A DNA stretch of 64,000 bases from assembly GCF_028207065.1 (NCBI RefSeq), contig NZ_JAQLFP010000007.1:9243-73242 (forward strand). Direction: 5' to 3'. This document shows, one piece after another, positions 35,657-43,985 of the stretch. The DNA is from Collinsella aerofaciens (GTDB lineage: Bacteria; Actinomycetota; Coriobacteriia; Coriobacteriales; Coriobacteriaceae). The notes beneath the pieces were generated by a model. The model worked only from the letters and a program-made list of their open reading frames with translations. It was not told where the DNA came from and searched no databases. Numbering within the stretch: the first letter of the stretch is position 1; the number at the start of each line of letters is the position of its first letter. Both the position numbers and the translations under genes were made by a program.

Positions 35657-37711
35657 TTACATAATGCCGCATAACGCGAGCAGCATGTCGATGAGCTTGA
35701 TGAATACGAACGGGGCAACGATGCCGCCCAGACCCCACACGAGCAGGTTGTGGGTCAGCAGCTGTCCGGACGGGACCTCGCGATACTTAACGCCCTTCAG
35801 CGCGGCCGGGATCAGCGCGACGATAACGAGCGCGTTATAGATGATGGCCGAAAGAACCGCGGACAGCGGGCTTGCCAGACCGAGGATGTTGAGCGCGCCA
35901 AGGCCCGGGTAGATCGGCGAGAACAGGGCCGGGATGATAGCGAAGTACTTCGCCACGTCGTTGGCCACCGAGAAGGTCGTGAGCGAACCGCGGGTCATGA
36001 GCAGCTGCTTGCCAATACGCACGACCTCGATGAGCTTGGTGGGGCTGGAGTCGAGGTCGACCATGTTGCCGGCCTCCTTGGCAGCCTGGGTGCCCGTGTT
36101 CATGGCCACGGCGACGTCGGCCTGGGCCAGAGCGGGCGCGTCGTTGGTGCCGTCGCCGGTCATGGCGACCAGGTGGCCCTCACGCTGGAACTCGCGGATC
36201 TTCTCGAGCTTGCCTTCAGGGGTGGCCTCGGCCAGAAAGTCGTCAACGCCGGCCTCGGCGGCGATTGCCGCGGCGGTGAGCGGGTTGTCGCCCGTCACCA
36301 TGATGGTCTTGATGCCCATCTTGCGCAGGTCGGCGAACTTCTCCTTAACGCCGGACTTGATGATGTCCTTGAGGTACACAACGCCCAGCACGCGGCAGTT
36401 CTTGGTCACGACCAGCGGGGTGCCGCCGGCCTTGGCGATGCGCTCGACGACGTCGTCGCACTCCTGGGAGAACACGCCGCCGGCTGCCTCCACATAGGTG
36501 CGCACGGAATCGGCAGCGCCCTTGCGGATCTCATTGCCCTCGTAGTTCACGCCGGACATACGCGTTGCCGCGGTGAACGGGATGAACTCCATGCCCTTAT
36601 CCTCGAGTGTGCGGCCGCGCAGCCCAAACTGCTCCTTGGCGAGCACGACGATGGAACGGCCCTCGGGGGTCTCGTCGGCCAGCGAGGAAAGCTGGGCGGC
36701 ATCGGCCAGCTCCGCGGGATCGACGCCGTCGACCGGGATGAACTCGGCGGCTTGGCGGTTACCCAGGGTGATGGTGCCGGTCTTGTCGAGCATGAGGATG
36801 TCGACGTCGCCGGCGGCCTCGATGGCGCGGCCGGACATGGCCAGCACGTTGGCCTCGTTCAGACGGCTCATGCCGGCGATGCCGATGGCGGGCAGAAGGG
36901 CGCCGATGGTAGTGGGAGCCAGGCACACGAGCAGCGCCACGAGCGTGGTCACGGCCGTGGGGTTGACCATGTCGTTAAGACCGGACGAGAAGCAGGAGTA
37001 ACAATACAGGGCCAACGTGACCAGGATAAAGACGATGGAGAGGGCCACCAGGAAGATCTCCAGAGCAATCTCGTTAGGGGTCTTCTTACGCGCGGCACCC
37101 TCGACCATCGCGATCATCTTGTCCAGGAAGCTCTGGCCGGGCTCGCTGGAGATCTTGACGATGATCCAGTCGGACAGCACCGTGGTACCACCGGTAACGG
37201 CAGAGCGGTCGCCGCCAGCCTCGCGAACCACGGGTGCAGACTCGCCGGTGATGGCCGACTCATCAACCGAGGCGGCACCCTCGATGACATCGCCGTCTCC
37301 CGGAATCTGCTCGCCGGCGCGTACGATCACCAGGTCGCCGCGCGTGAGCTCGGTGCCGGGAACGACGGTGAAGTGCTCCTTGTCCTCAACGGACTCGATG
37401 CGATGGGCCTCGACATCCTTCTTGGCCGCACGCAGGGAATCGGCCTGGGCCTTACCGCGGCCCTCGGCAAGCGCCTCAGCGAAGTTCGAGAACAGGTCGG
37501 TGAGCCACAGGATGACCGCGATGGCGACCACATAGTAAGTGGGCACACCCGCGTCCTGCACACCGAAGATGGAAGCGACGGCCAGGACGGAGGTCATGAC
37601 GGCGGAAAGCCACACCAGGAACATGACCGGGTTTTGAATCTGGACGCGAGGATCCAACTTGGCAAACGAGTCGCGGACCGCGCGGCCCATCATGTCTTTT
37701 TGCATAGCCAT
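35657..37711 (-). CDS. kdpB: Potassium-transporting P-type ATPase subunit B
   Basis: About 684 residues. It is a P-type ATPase with the phosphorylated aspartate in DKTGT, the actuator TGES, the nucleotide-binding KGA motif and [10 protein letters not shown]. About seven membrane helices are present. It hydrolyses ATP to power K+ passage through KdpA. ATG 37711 follows AAGGAGG and begins 16 bases after kdpA ends. Readings farther upstream would begin with TTG inside the kdpA stop region. Confidence 0.95.
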   Translation of the reverse strand: MAMQKDMMGRAVRDSFAKLDPRVQIQNPVMFLVWLSAVMTSVLAVASIFGVQDAGVPTYYVVAIAVILWLTDLFSNFAEALAEGRGKAQADSLRAAKKDVEAHRIESVEDKEHFTVVPGTELTRGDLVIVRAGEQIPGDGDVIEGAASVDESAITGESAPVVREAGGDRSAVTGGTTVLSDWIIVKISSEPGQSFLDKMIAMVEGAARKKTPNEIALEIFLVALSIVFILVTLALYCYSCFSSGLNDMVNPTAVTTLVALLVCLAPTTIGALLPAIGIAGMSRLNEANVLAMSGRAIEAAGDVDILMLDKTGTITLGNRQAAEFIPVDGVDPAELADAAQLSSLADETPEGRSIVVLAKEQFGLRGRTLEDKGMEFIPFTAATRMSGVNYEGNEIRKGAADSVRTYVEAAGGVFSQECDDVVERIAKAGGTPLVVTKNCRVLGVVYLKDIIKSGVKEKFADLRKMGIKTIMVTGDNPLTAAAIAAEAGVDDFLAEATPEGKLEKIREFQREGHLVAMTGDGTNDAPALAQADVAVAMNTGTQAAKEAGNMVDLDSSPTKLIEVVRIGKQLLMTRGSLTTFSVANDVAKYFAIIPALFSPIYPGLGALNILGLASPLSAVLSAIIYNALVIVALIPAALKGVKYREVPSGQLLTHNLLVWGLGGIVAPFVFIKLIDMLLALCGIM

Positions 37712-37727
37712 AAATCTGCGCCCTCCT

Positions 37728-39551
37728 TTACGCAATCATCTGGAAGAACTCGGCAACGGGGCCAAGCGCCAGGGCCGGGAAGAAGCTCAGAGCACCGATC
37801 AGCAGAACGATGAACACGAGCAGGAATACGAACATGCCGTTGGTGGTAGACAGGGTACCGGCGCTCTCGGCGACCTTACCTTTCTTGGCCAGCGAGCCGG
37901 CGATAGCCAGCGTACCGATGATGGGCATGAAGCGGGCGAACAGCATCTCGAGGCCGAGCATGACGTTGATCCAGGGAATGTTGCAGTTCATGCCTGCAAA
38001 CGCCGAGCCGTTGTTGCCGCCGCATGAGGTGAAGGCATACAGCACCTCGGAGAAGCCGTGCGCGCCACCATTGTTGAGCTGGTCGGCAAGACCGGGCACC
38101 ATGCAGGCGATGGCCGAGCACACCAGAATGGCAAACGGAGTTGCCAGGCACAGGACAACTGCCCAGCGCATCTCGCCCGGCTCGATCTTCTTGCCCAGGA
38201 ACTCAGGCGTGCGTCCGACCATGAGGCCGGCGATGAACACCGTGAGGATGGCGAAGCCGATCATGCCGTACAGGCCGCAGCCCACGCCGCCGAAGACGAC
38301 CTCGCCCAGAGCCATCTGGAGCATCTGGACAAAACCGCCCAGCGGGGTGTAGGAGTCGTGCATGGAGTTAACCGAGCCGTTGGAAGCAGCCGTCGTGAAA
38401 GCGGACCAGGTGGAAGAGGAGGCGATACCGAAGCGGCTCTCCTTGCCCTCCATGTTGCCGCCGGCCTGACCGTCGGTCATCTCGATGTTGGCCGCTCCGC
38501 CATCGGCCAGCTGCGGTGTGCCCGCATGCTCGTTGAGGGCGATGATGCCGGTGAAGATCACCAGCAGGATGAACATGGCGGCAAAGATGGCCTTGCCCTG
38601 CTTGGTGTTTTTGACGCCGATACCGAAGGTGAAGCAACAGGCGGCCGGGATCAGCAGCAGGCTGGTCATCTCGATGATGTTGGTGAAGGCACTGGGGTTC
38701 TCATACGGATGAGCGGAGTTCACGCCGAAGAAGCCGCCGCCGTTGGTGCCGGACTGCTTGATGGCGACCTGAGGAGCCGCGGGACCCTGGGGCAGGAACT
38801 GCTCGGTGACCACGCGTGCGCCCTCGACAACCTTGCCGTCGACCTTGACCGTGTCGCCCTCAATCTCGGCGCCGTCGATGACGCTCCAGCCGCCGTCTGC
38901 ATTAGGCTGGACAGCGACGGGCTCTACGAGCTCAGCCTTCTGAGCCGGCTGGAAGTTGGAGATGACGCCACCGGCAGCCAGGCAGATGCCGAACACGAGG
39001 TTCAGCGGGATGAGCACGTACAGGACGGTGCGGGTGAGGTCGACCCAAAAGGAACCCAGACCCTGCTCCTTGACCTGACGGAAGCCGCGGATCAGCGCGA
39101 ACATGACCGCGATACCGGTGCCGGCGGAAACGAAGTTCTGCACGGTGAGACCCATGAACTGCACAAGGTAGGACAGGGTGGTCTCACCGGAGTAGGACTG
39201 CCAGTTAGTGTTGGTTATGAAGGAAGCAGCCGTATTGAACGACAGGTTCCATGACACACCCGGCAGGTGCTGGGGATTGCCTGGCAAGAAGGACTGAAGC
39301 ACCTGGAGTGCCACAAGAGCCACGAGGCCGATCCCCGAAAAGACCAGCACGCTCGCCAGATAGCGCCTACACCCCATCTGCTCTGCCGCGTCGATGCGAA
39401 GCAGACGATAGACGCCACGCTCCACAGGAGCAATCACAGGCGACAGGAACGTATGCTCACCATCCATGATATGGGCCATGAACCGACCGAGCGGAACGGC
39501 CAGGACGACGAGCACGGCAAAGTACAAGATGTACTGAATCGCAGCGTCCAT
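37728..39551 (-). CDS. kdpA: Potassium-transporting ATPase subunit A (channel-like)
   Basis: 607 residues, about ten membrane helices, related to K+ channels. The four selectivity-filter segments can be found around [37 protein letters not shown] and [13 protein letters not shown]. It binds K+ from outside at micromolar levels. ATG 39551 lies 3 bases after the kdpF stop, so the two are translationally coupled. The central extracytoplasmic loop (about 205-265) is rather long. Confidence 0.95.
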   Translation of the reverse strand: MDAAIQYILYFAVLVVLAVPLGRFMAHIMDGEHTFLSPVIAPVERGVYRLLRIDAAEQMGCRRYLASVLVFSGIGLVALVALQVLQSFLPGNPQHLPGVSWNLSFNTAASFITNTNWQSYSGETTLSYLVQFMGLTVQNFVSAGTGIAVMFALIRGFRQVKEQGLGSFWVDLTRTVLYVLIPLNLVFGICLAAGGVISNFQPAQKAELVEPVAVQPNADGGWSVIDGAEIEGDTVKVDGKVVEGARVVTEQFLPQGPAAPQVAIKQSGTNGGGFFGVNSAHPYENPSAFTNIIEMTSLLLIPAACCFTFGIGVKNTKQGKAIFAAMFILLVIFTGIIALNEHAGTPQLADGGAANIEMTDGQAGGNMEGKESRFGIASSSTWSAFTTAASNGSVNSMHDSYTPLGGFVQMLQMALGEVVFGGVGCGLYGMIGFAILTVFIAGLMVGRTPEFLGKKIEPGEMRWAVVLCLATPFAILVCSAIACMVPGLADQLNNGGAHGFSEVLYAFTSCGGNNGSAFAGMNCNIPWINVMLGLEMLFARFMPIIGTLAIAGSLAKKGKVAESAGTLSTTNGMFVFLLVFIVLLIGALSFFPALALGPVAEFFQMIA

Positions 39552-39554
39552 AGT

Positions 39555-39641
39555 TTACGAATCACTCCTCATCAGAATGTAGATGTAATAGATAAGGAGT
39601 CCAATGCAGACGACTCCGATGATGGGAATGAGGATGTCCAT
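39555..39641 (-). CDS. kdpF: KdpF small membrane subunit
   Basis: A 28-residue peptide, MDILIPIIGVV...IYILMRSDS, consisting of one membrane helix. KdpF peptides of 25-30 residues stabilise the KdpABC complex. ATG 39641 follows AGGGGCGG. Its stop is 3 bases before kdpA, in the canonical kdpFABC order. Confidence 0.88.
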   Translation of the reverse strand: MDILIPIIGVVCIGLLIYYIYILMRSDS

Positions 39642-39749
39642 TCACCGCCCCTTTCACGCGCGGTCCGATGCCTCGGACGCCTGCTCTCGCAAGCGCCTGG
39701 GGACAGTAAACGCTTCTAGGGATTAAAGAGGCGTGAGGGCTGGGGCTCA

Positions 39750-39771
39750 CGACCTTAAGATGCCGTAAAGA
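39750..39771. promoter_or_regulatory. Candidate KdpE-binding 11-bp direct repeat in the divergent kdp region
   Basis: On the minus strand TCTTTACGGCA is followed directly by TCTTAAGGTCG, an 11-bp direct repeat, the spacing at which OmpR-family dimers such as KdpE bind. It lies 110 bases upstream of kdpF and 115 bases upstream of kdpD. TATACT at 39819 may be a -10 for kdpD. No riboswitch fold was recognised in 39642-39885. Confidence 0.45.
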
Positions 39772-39885
39772 TGCAGGTAGAAAGCACTATTGCTGCTGCA
39801 GTGCGCCTATACTCGACCTCGCGAGCATACAGCGGCGCCCTCACCGCGTATGCACGCATGGACAACGCTTCAGAAAGGCTACGCT

Positions 39886-42621
39886 ATGCAGCGCGACGCA
39901 TCGGACACTCGCGTCAATCCAGACCTCATCCTCAAGGCAATTGAGAAAGACGAGGTCGCCGACGACGCTCGAACCAGCCGGGGACACCTCAAGATTTTCT
40001 TTGGCTACGCTGCTGGCACAGGTAAAACCTATGCGATGCTTCAAGCCGCCCACGCCGCCAAGCGGCGAGGTGTCGATGTCGTCGCGGGATACATCGAGCC
40101 GCACGAACGTCCGGCAACTGCCCATCTTGCACAAGGGCTTGAGAACGTGCCCTGTAAACTCATCGAGCACAACGGCATTGCGCTCAGCGAGTTCGATCTA
40201 GATACGGCTATCGAACGCGCCCCTCAGCTCATCCTTGTCGACGAGCTTGCCCATACGAATGCGCCGGGGTCTCGCCACGACAAACGCTATCAAGACGTCG
40301 AGGAACTTCTACATGCGGGCATCGACGTCTATACGACCGTGAACGTTCAGCACATCGAGAGCCTAAACGACATGGTTGCATCCATCACCGGCGTTGTCGT
40401 GAGCGAACGAATCCCCGACCGTATCTTCGATGATGCCGACCAGGTCGAGCTCGTCGACATAGAGCCCGAAGACCTACTTGAGCGCCTTCGCGCCGGCCTC
40501 GTCTACCGTCCCGCACAAGCCGACCGAGCGCAACAGCATTTTTTTACCGTCGAGAACCTCACCGCACTCCGAGAAATCGCGCTGCGCCGCTGCGCCGATC
40601 GCACCGGCCACCTCACAGATGCCGCACGCGTGCTGGGAAACCGTGACTACTACACCAGGGAGCGTATCTTAGTCTGTGTCTCCCCGGCGCCGACCAATCC
40701 CCGCATCGTCCGTGCCGCCGCACGCATGGCGAAAGCGTTTCGCAGCGAGCTCGTCGCCCTGTTCGTAGAGAGCCCGCGCACGCAAGCCATGAGCGATGAT
40801 GAGCGCGCCAAGCTTGCAGCCAATATCGCCCTAGCCGAGCAGCTCGGAGCACATATGGAAACCGTCTATGGCGACGACATCGCGTTTCAGATCTCCGAGT
40901 TCGCGCGCCTGTCGGGTATTTCGAAGATCGTCATGGGGCGCACGGGCGAGCGCAGCAGCGTCCGTCAGGCCCTCTTCGGCCGCAAATCTCTCGTAGAACA
41001 GCTCATAACATTCGCCCCGAACCTCGACATTTACATCATTCCAGACCAGTCGACTCCGCCCTCCCGGCCCAAAGGACGCCGCCGCGCGGTCGCCCTGCAG
41101 CCGCCCAGCAGCCGAGACGTGCTTCGCACGCTGGCCCTCTCTCTTGTCGCCACGGCGATCGGCACGGCTTTCCGCCATCTGGGATTTGCCGATTCCAGCA
41201 TCATATCCCTCTATATCCTCACGGCCCTGCTGACCGCCGTCACCACGACGGGGCGTATCTGCACGATCGTATCGAGCGTACTCTCTGTAGTGCTTTACAA
41301 CTTCTGCTTCGTCACGCCTCTGTTTTCGCTCGCCAGCTACGACCGAAGCTATCTGGTCACGTTCGGCATCATGTTCGCTACCGCTATGGTCGCCGGCGAG
41401 TTAACTGCGCGCATCGCCGACAACGCCCGTACCTCCGCCGAGAACGCATTCAAAACGCGCGTACTCCTCGAAACGAACCAGCTCTTGCAGCAAGCCCATA
41501 GCGCGGAGGAGTGTGCCCGCGTCGCCATGAACCAACTCGTCAAACTGCTAAAACTCGACGTGGTCTTCTACACCGCCGAACACGGCACGCTCGGCAAGGC
41601 GCTCTATGAGTCCGCTGGCACCGAAAACCGATCCGCGTCGCTGCTCACCGACTACGAGCGCGCCGTTGCAACCTGGACCTACACCAACAACAAGCGCGCG
41701 GGCGCAAGCACGCGGACCCTGCCTGAGGCGCGCTGTCTCTACCTCGCGGTTCGCACCGGCGACAAGGTATTCGGTGTCATCGGCATCGACCTGGAGGGGC
41801 GCGAGATCGAAGCCTTCGAGCATTCGATCGTCCTATCTATCGTAGGTGAATGCGCCTTGGCGCTCGAAAGTGACCGGGCGGCGCAAGAGCGCGAAGAGGC
41901 TGCGGTCTTGGCGAAAAACGAGCAGCTGCGCGCCAACCTTTTGCGCTCCATCGGCCACGATTTGAGGACACCCCTCACGGCTATATCCGGATCTGCGGCA
42001 ATCCTTCGGAAGAGCGACGAGAGGCTTAGCCTCGAACAACGCTGCGATCTTGCCGATGCCATCTACGATGACTCCCTCTGGCTTATCGATACCGTGGAGA
42101 ACCTCCTCGCCATCACACGCGTCGAGGACGGCACCATTCGCCTCAACTTAACATCCGAGCTCATCGACGAGGTCATCGAGGCCGCCCTCAGCCATGTCGC
42201 CCAAGCATCGCATGGACGTGCCGTCACCATCGAGCACACTGACGACATCCTGCTGGTACGCATCGACGTCCATCTCATCATGCAGGTGCTTACGAATCTC
42301 ATCATGAACGCCTTCAAATACACGCCCGAGGACTCGACTGTCACCATCAGCGCACGTCGCGAGGGTGCGTTCGTCGTGGTGGACGTCGCAGACGATGGGC
42401 CGGGTGTGGCAGACTGCGACAAGCCTCATATCTTTGAGCGCTTCTTCACCTCAAGCAATACGCAGCCCGTGGATTCGCGTCGAAGCATCGGCCTTGGGCT
42501 GTCGCTCTGCCGCTCCATCGTGGAGGCACATGGCGGCGTCATCGAAGTTCGCGACAACCACCCCCATGGGGCCGTCTTCCGTTTTACCCTGCCCGCCGAG
42601 GAGATCGAGATTCATGAATAA
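39886..42621 (+). CDS. kdpD: Sensor histidine kinase KdpD
   Basis: 911 residues. The N-terminal KdpD domain carries Walker A GYAAGTGKT and a second motif ELAHTNAPGSRH. A universal-stress-like domain (about 250-385) follows, then four membrane helices (about 425-530), a GAF-like segment, the phosphohistidine in GHDLRTPL, and the HATPase motifs (NLIMNAF, DDGPGV, GLGLSLC). It senses K+ limitation or turgor and phosphorylates KdpE. ATG 39886 with AAAGG 9 bases upstream is chosen; the upstream open frame to 39790 is not conserved. It overlaps kdpE by 8 bases and is divergent from kdpFABC. Confidence 0.94.
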   Translation: MQRDASDTRVNPDLILKAIEKDEVADDARTSRGHLKIFFGYAAGTGKTYAMLQAAHAAKRRGVDVVAGYIEPHERPATAHLAQGLENVPCKLIEHNGIALSEFDLDTAIERAPQLILVDELAHTNAPGSRHDKRYQDVEELLHAGIDVYTTVNVQHIESLNDMVASITGVVVSERIPDRIFDDADQVELVDIEPEDLLERLRAGLVYRPAQADRAQQHFFTVENLTALREIALRRCADRTGHLTDAARVLGNRDYYTRERILVCVSPAPTNPRIVRAAARMAKAFRSELVALFVESPRTQAMSDDERAKLAANIALAEQLGAHMETVYGDDIAFQISEFARLSGISKIVMGRTGERSSVRQALFGRKSLVEQLITFAPNLDIYIIPDQSTPPSRPKGRRRAVALQPPSSRDVLRTLALSLVATAIGTAFRHLGFADSSIISLYILTALLTAVTTTGRICTIVSSVLSVVLYNFCFVTPLFSLASYDRSYLVTFGIMFATAMVAGELTARIADNARTSAENAFKTRVLLETNQLLQQAHSAEECARVAMNQLVKLLKLDVVFYTAEHGTLGKALYESAGTENRSASLLTDYERAVATWTYTNNKRAGASTRTLPEARCLYLAVRTGDKVFGVIGIDLEGREIEAFEHSIVLSIVGECALALESDRAAQEREEAAVLAKNEQLRANLLRSIGHDLRTPLTAISGSAAILRKSDERLSLEQRCDLADAIYDDSLWLIDTVENLLAITRVEDGTIRLNLTSELIDEVIEAALSHVAQASHGRAVTIEHTDDILLVRIDVHLIMQVLTNLIMNAFKYTPEDSTVTISARREGAFVVVDVADDGPGVADCDKPHIFERFFTSSNTQPVDSRRSIGLGLSLCRSIVEAHGGVIEVRDNHPHGAVFRFTLPAEEIEIHE

Positions 42622-43318
42622 TGCCGCTAAGCCACGCATCCTCCTGGTCGAAGATGACCTGACCGTTCAAAACCTCGTTTCGACCGCGCTTGACCTCCAC
42701 GGCTACGTCGTGAGCAAGGTTTGCAACGGCCAGGCTGCCATCATGGATGCGGTGTCGCACGGTCCCAGCCTCATCATGCTCGACCTCGGCCTTCCCGACA
42801 TTGACGGTATCGAGGTCATCACGAAGATCAGAAGCTGGTCGGCAGTCCCCATTATCGTCATTTCGGCGCGCTCCGAAGATTCCGACAAGATTGCAGCACT
42901 TGACGCAGGGGCAGACGACTACCTCACCAAGCCCTTTTCTGTGGATGAGTTGCTCGCGCGCGTCCGTGCGAATTTGAGGCGCTCCTCGATGGCGTCGAGC
43001 GAGTCGACAGAAGCGAGCACGTTCGACAACGGTCCGCTGCATATCGACTACGCCGCGGGATACGCGACGAAAGACGGACGCGAGCTCTCGCTCACCCCAA
43101 CCGAGTACAAATTGCTCGTCCTTCTGGCGAAAAACGTCGACAAGGTGCTCACCCACACCTTCATCACCCGCGAGATATGGGGCACGAGCTGGGACAGCGA
43201 TCTGGCGAGCCTGCGCGTGTTCATGCGCACCCTGCGCAAGAAGATCGAGGCAGACCCCTCTCACCCCAAGATGATTCAGACGCACATGGGTGTCGGGTAC
43301 CGCATGCAGCGTCTCTAG
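42614..43318 (+). CDS. kdpE: Response regulator KdpE
   Basis: 234 residues. The receiver (about 8-120) has the acidic pair in VEDDL, the phosphorylated aspartate in IMLDLGLPD and the conserved lysine in TKPF. The winged-helix DNA-binding domain (about 135-232) has LTPTEYKLL and VGVGYRM-type ends. ATG 42614 lies inside the end of kdpD, so the two are coupled. It activates kdpFABC at low K+. A family-3 repeat follows 16 bases after the stop. Confidence 0.95.
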   Translation: MNNAAKPRILLVEDDLTVQNLVSTALDLHGYVVSKVCNGQAAIMDAVSHGPSLIMLDLGLPDIDGIEVITKIRSWSAVPIIVISARSEDSDKIAALDAGADDYLTKPFSVDELLARVRANLRRSSMASSESTEASTFDNGPLHIDYAAGYATKDGRELSLTPTEYKLLVLLAKNVDKVLTHTFITREIWGTSWDSDLASLRVFMRTLRKKIEADPSHPKMIQTHMGVGYRMQRL

Positions 43319-43333
43319 CCCACCCCACAAAAA

Positions 43334-43400
43334 AGTTGCGGTGGAATACGGAGTAGATGAGGCCTTTGACAGCCAAAACAGTCCGTATTTCACCGCAACT
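43334..43400. repeat. Family-3 palindromic repeat, copy 2 (after kdpE)
   Basis: Arms 43334-43352 and 43382-43400 are as in copy 1 at 34924-34990, and the spacer differs at only a few bases. Both copies are followed on the right by about 30 related bases encoding the minus-strand peptide EGMT(N/D)YL. The two copies therefore bracket the whole kdp locus in the same orientation. Confidence 0.75.
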
Positions 43401-43416
43401 GATGGGTGGGATGGAG

Positions 43417-43545
43417 TTAGAGGCCCAGGTAGTTGGTCATGCCTTCGACGGCGAGCTTAGCGCCTGCCACGGCATGAACCACGGTGAGCGGGCCGTTGAC
43501 CACATAGTTAGCGATACCCCAAAAATACTCTTCAACTTGCCGCGC
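43417..43545 (-). pseudogene. C-terminal fragment of an unidentified protein
   Basis: An open reading segment without a start codon ends VVHAVAGAKLAVEGMTNYL then GL-stop at 43417. The codon use looks genuine. The same ending, EGMTDYL, is readable in degraded form at about 35003-35040 beside the other family-3 repeat. I do not recognise the family. It is probably what remains of a gene duplicated together with its terminator repeat. Confidence 0.4.
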
Positions 43546-43561
43546 TCGCGTCCAAATGCAC

Positions 43562-43596
43562 AAAGCGCCCCGCGAACGGATACTCGCGAGGCGCCT
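43562..43596 (-). terminator. Terminator after the FeoB-associated small gene
   Basis: GCGCCCCGCGA/TCGCGAGGCGC forms an 11-bp stem with one mismatch and loop ACGGATAC. It ends about 14 bases beyond the small gene stop. Confidence 0.65.
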
Positions 43597-43609
43597 GGAT
43601 GCCTGGACC

Positions 43610-43810
43610 TTATTTGATACCGCGACCCAAGTCTTCGGCGATCTTGTCTACGCCCTTAAGCGCGGCGCAGGTTTTTTTGTTAGAACAATGCCCCGTGCAA
43701 ACGCCACCCTGAGCGCAGTCGGCGCAGGTGCCCTTGCGGTAGATGCGCACGCACACGGCGGCAAACGCAATGCCGATAACAGCCAGTACAACAATATCGA
43801 TAGGTGCCAT
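43610..43810 (-). CDS. FeoB-associated Cys-rich membrane protein
   Basis: 66 residues: one membrane helix (IDIVVLAVIGIAFAAVCVRI) followed by a short tail with five cysteines (CADCAQGGVCTGHC, KKTC). Small proteins of this type commonly follow feoB and may act as FeoC-like partners or in Fe2+ handling. It lies downstream of feoB on the same strand but beyond a terminator, about 175 bases away. Confidence 0.85.
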   Translation of the reverse strand: MAPIDIVVLAVIGIAFAAVCVRIYRKGTCADCAQGGVCTGHCSNKKTCAALKGVDKIAEDLGRGIK

Positions 43811-43923
43811 AGCAAGCCTCCTCTAGTTAACCTCCACTTACTTTACCCCATTCTCCACCTACCAAATAGGGACAGGTTTATTTTGGTCGGTTTTATCTGC
43901 GGAAATGCCACATCTCCCTCACC

Positions 43924-43956
43924 AAAAAGCCCGAGTGTCGCTGGGACACCCGGGCT
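43924..43956 (-). terminator. Terminator of feoB
   Basis: AGCCCGAGTGTC/GACACCCGGGCT stem with loop GCTGG is followed on the minus strand by five T, about 30 bases past the feoB stop. Confidence 0.85.
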
Positions 43957-43985
43957 CGTGGAAAGGGGCTAATCCTTATTCGGAC

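Noticed and set aside
39642..39885. A c-di-AMP (ydaO) riboswitch upstream of kdpF
   Set aside because: The conserved cores of that riboswitch are not found; only an 11-bp direct repeat stands out.
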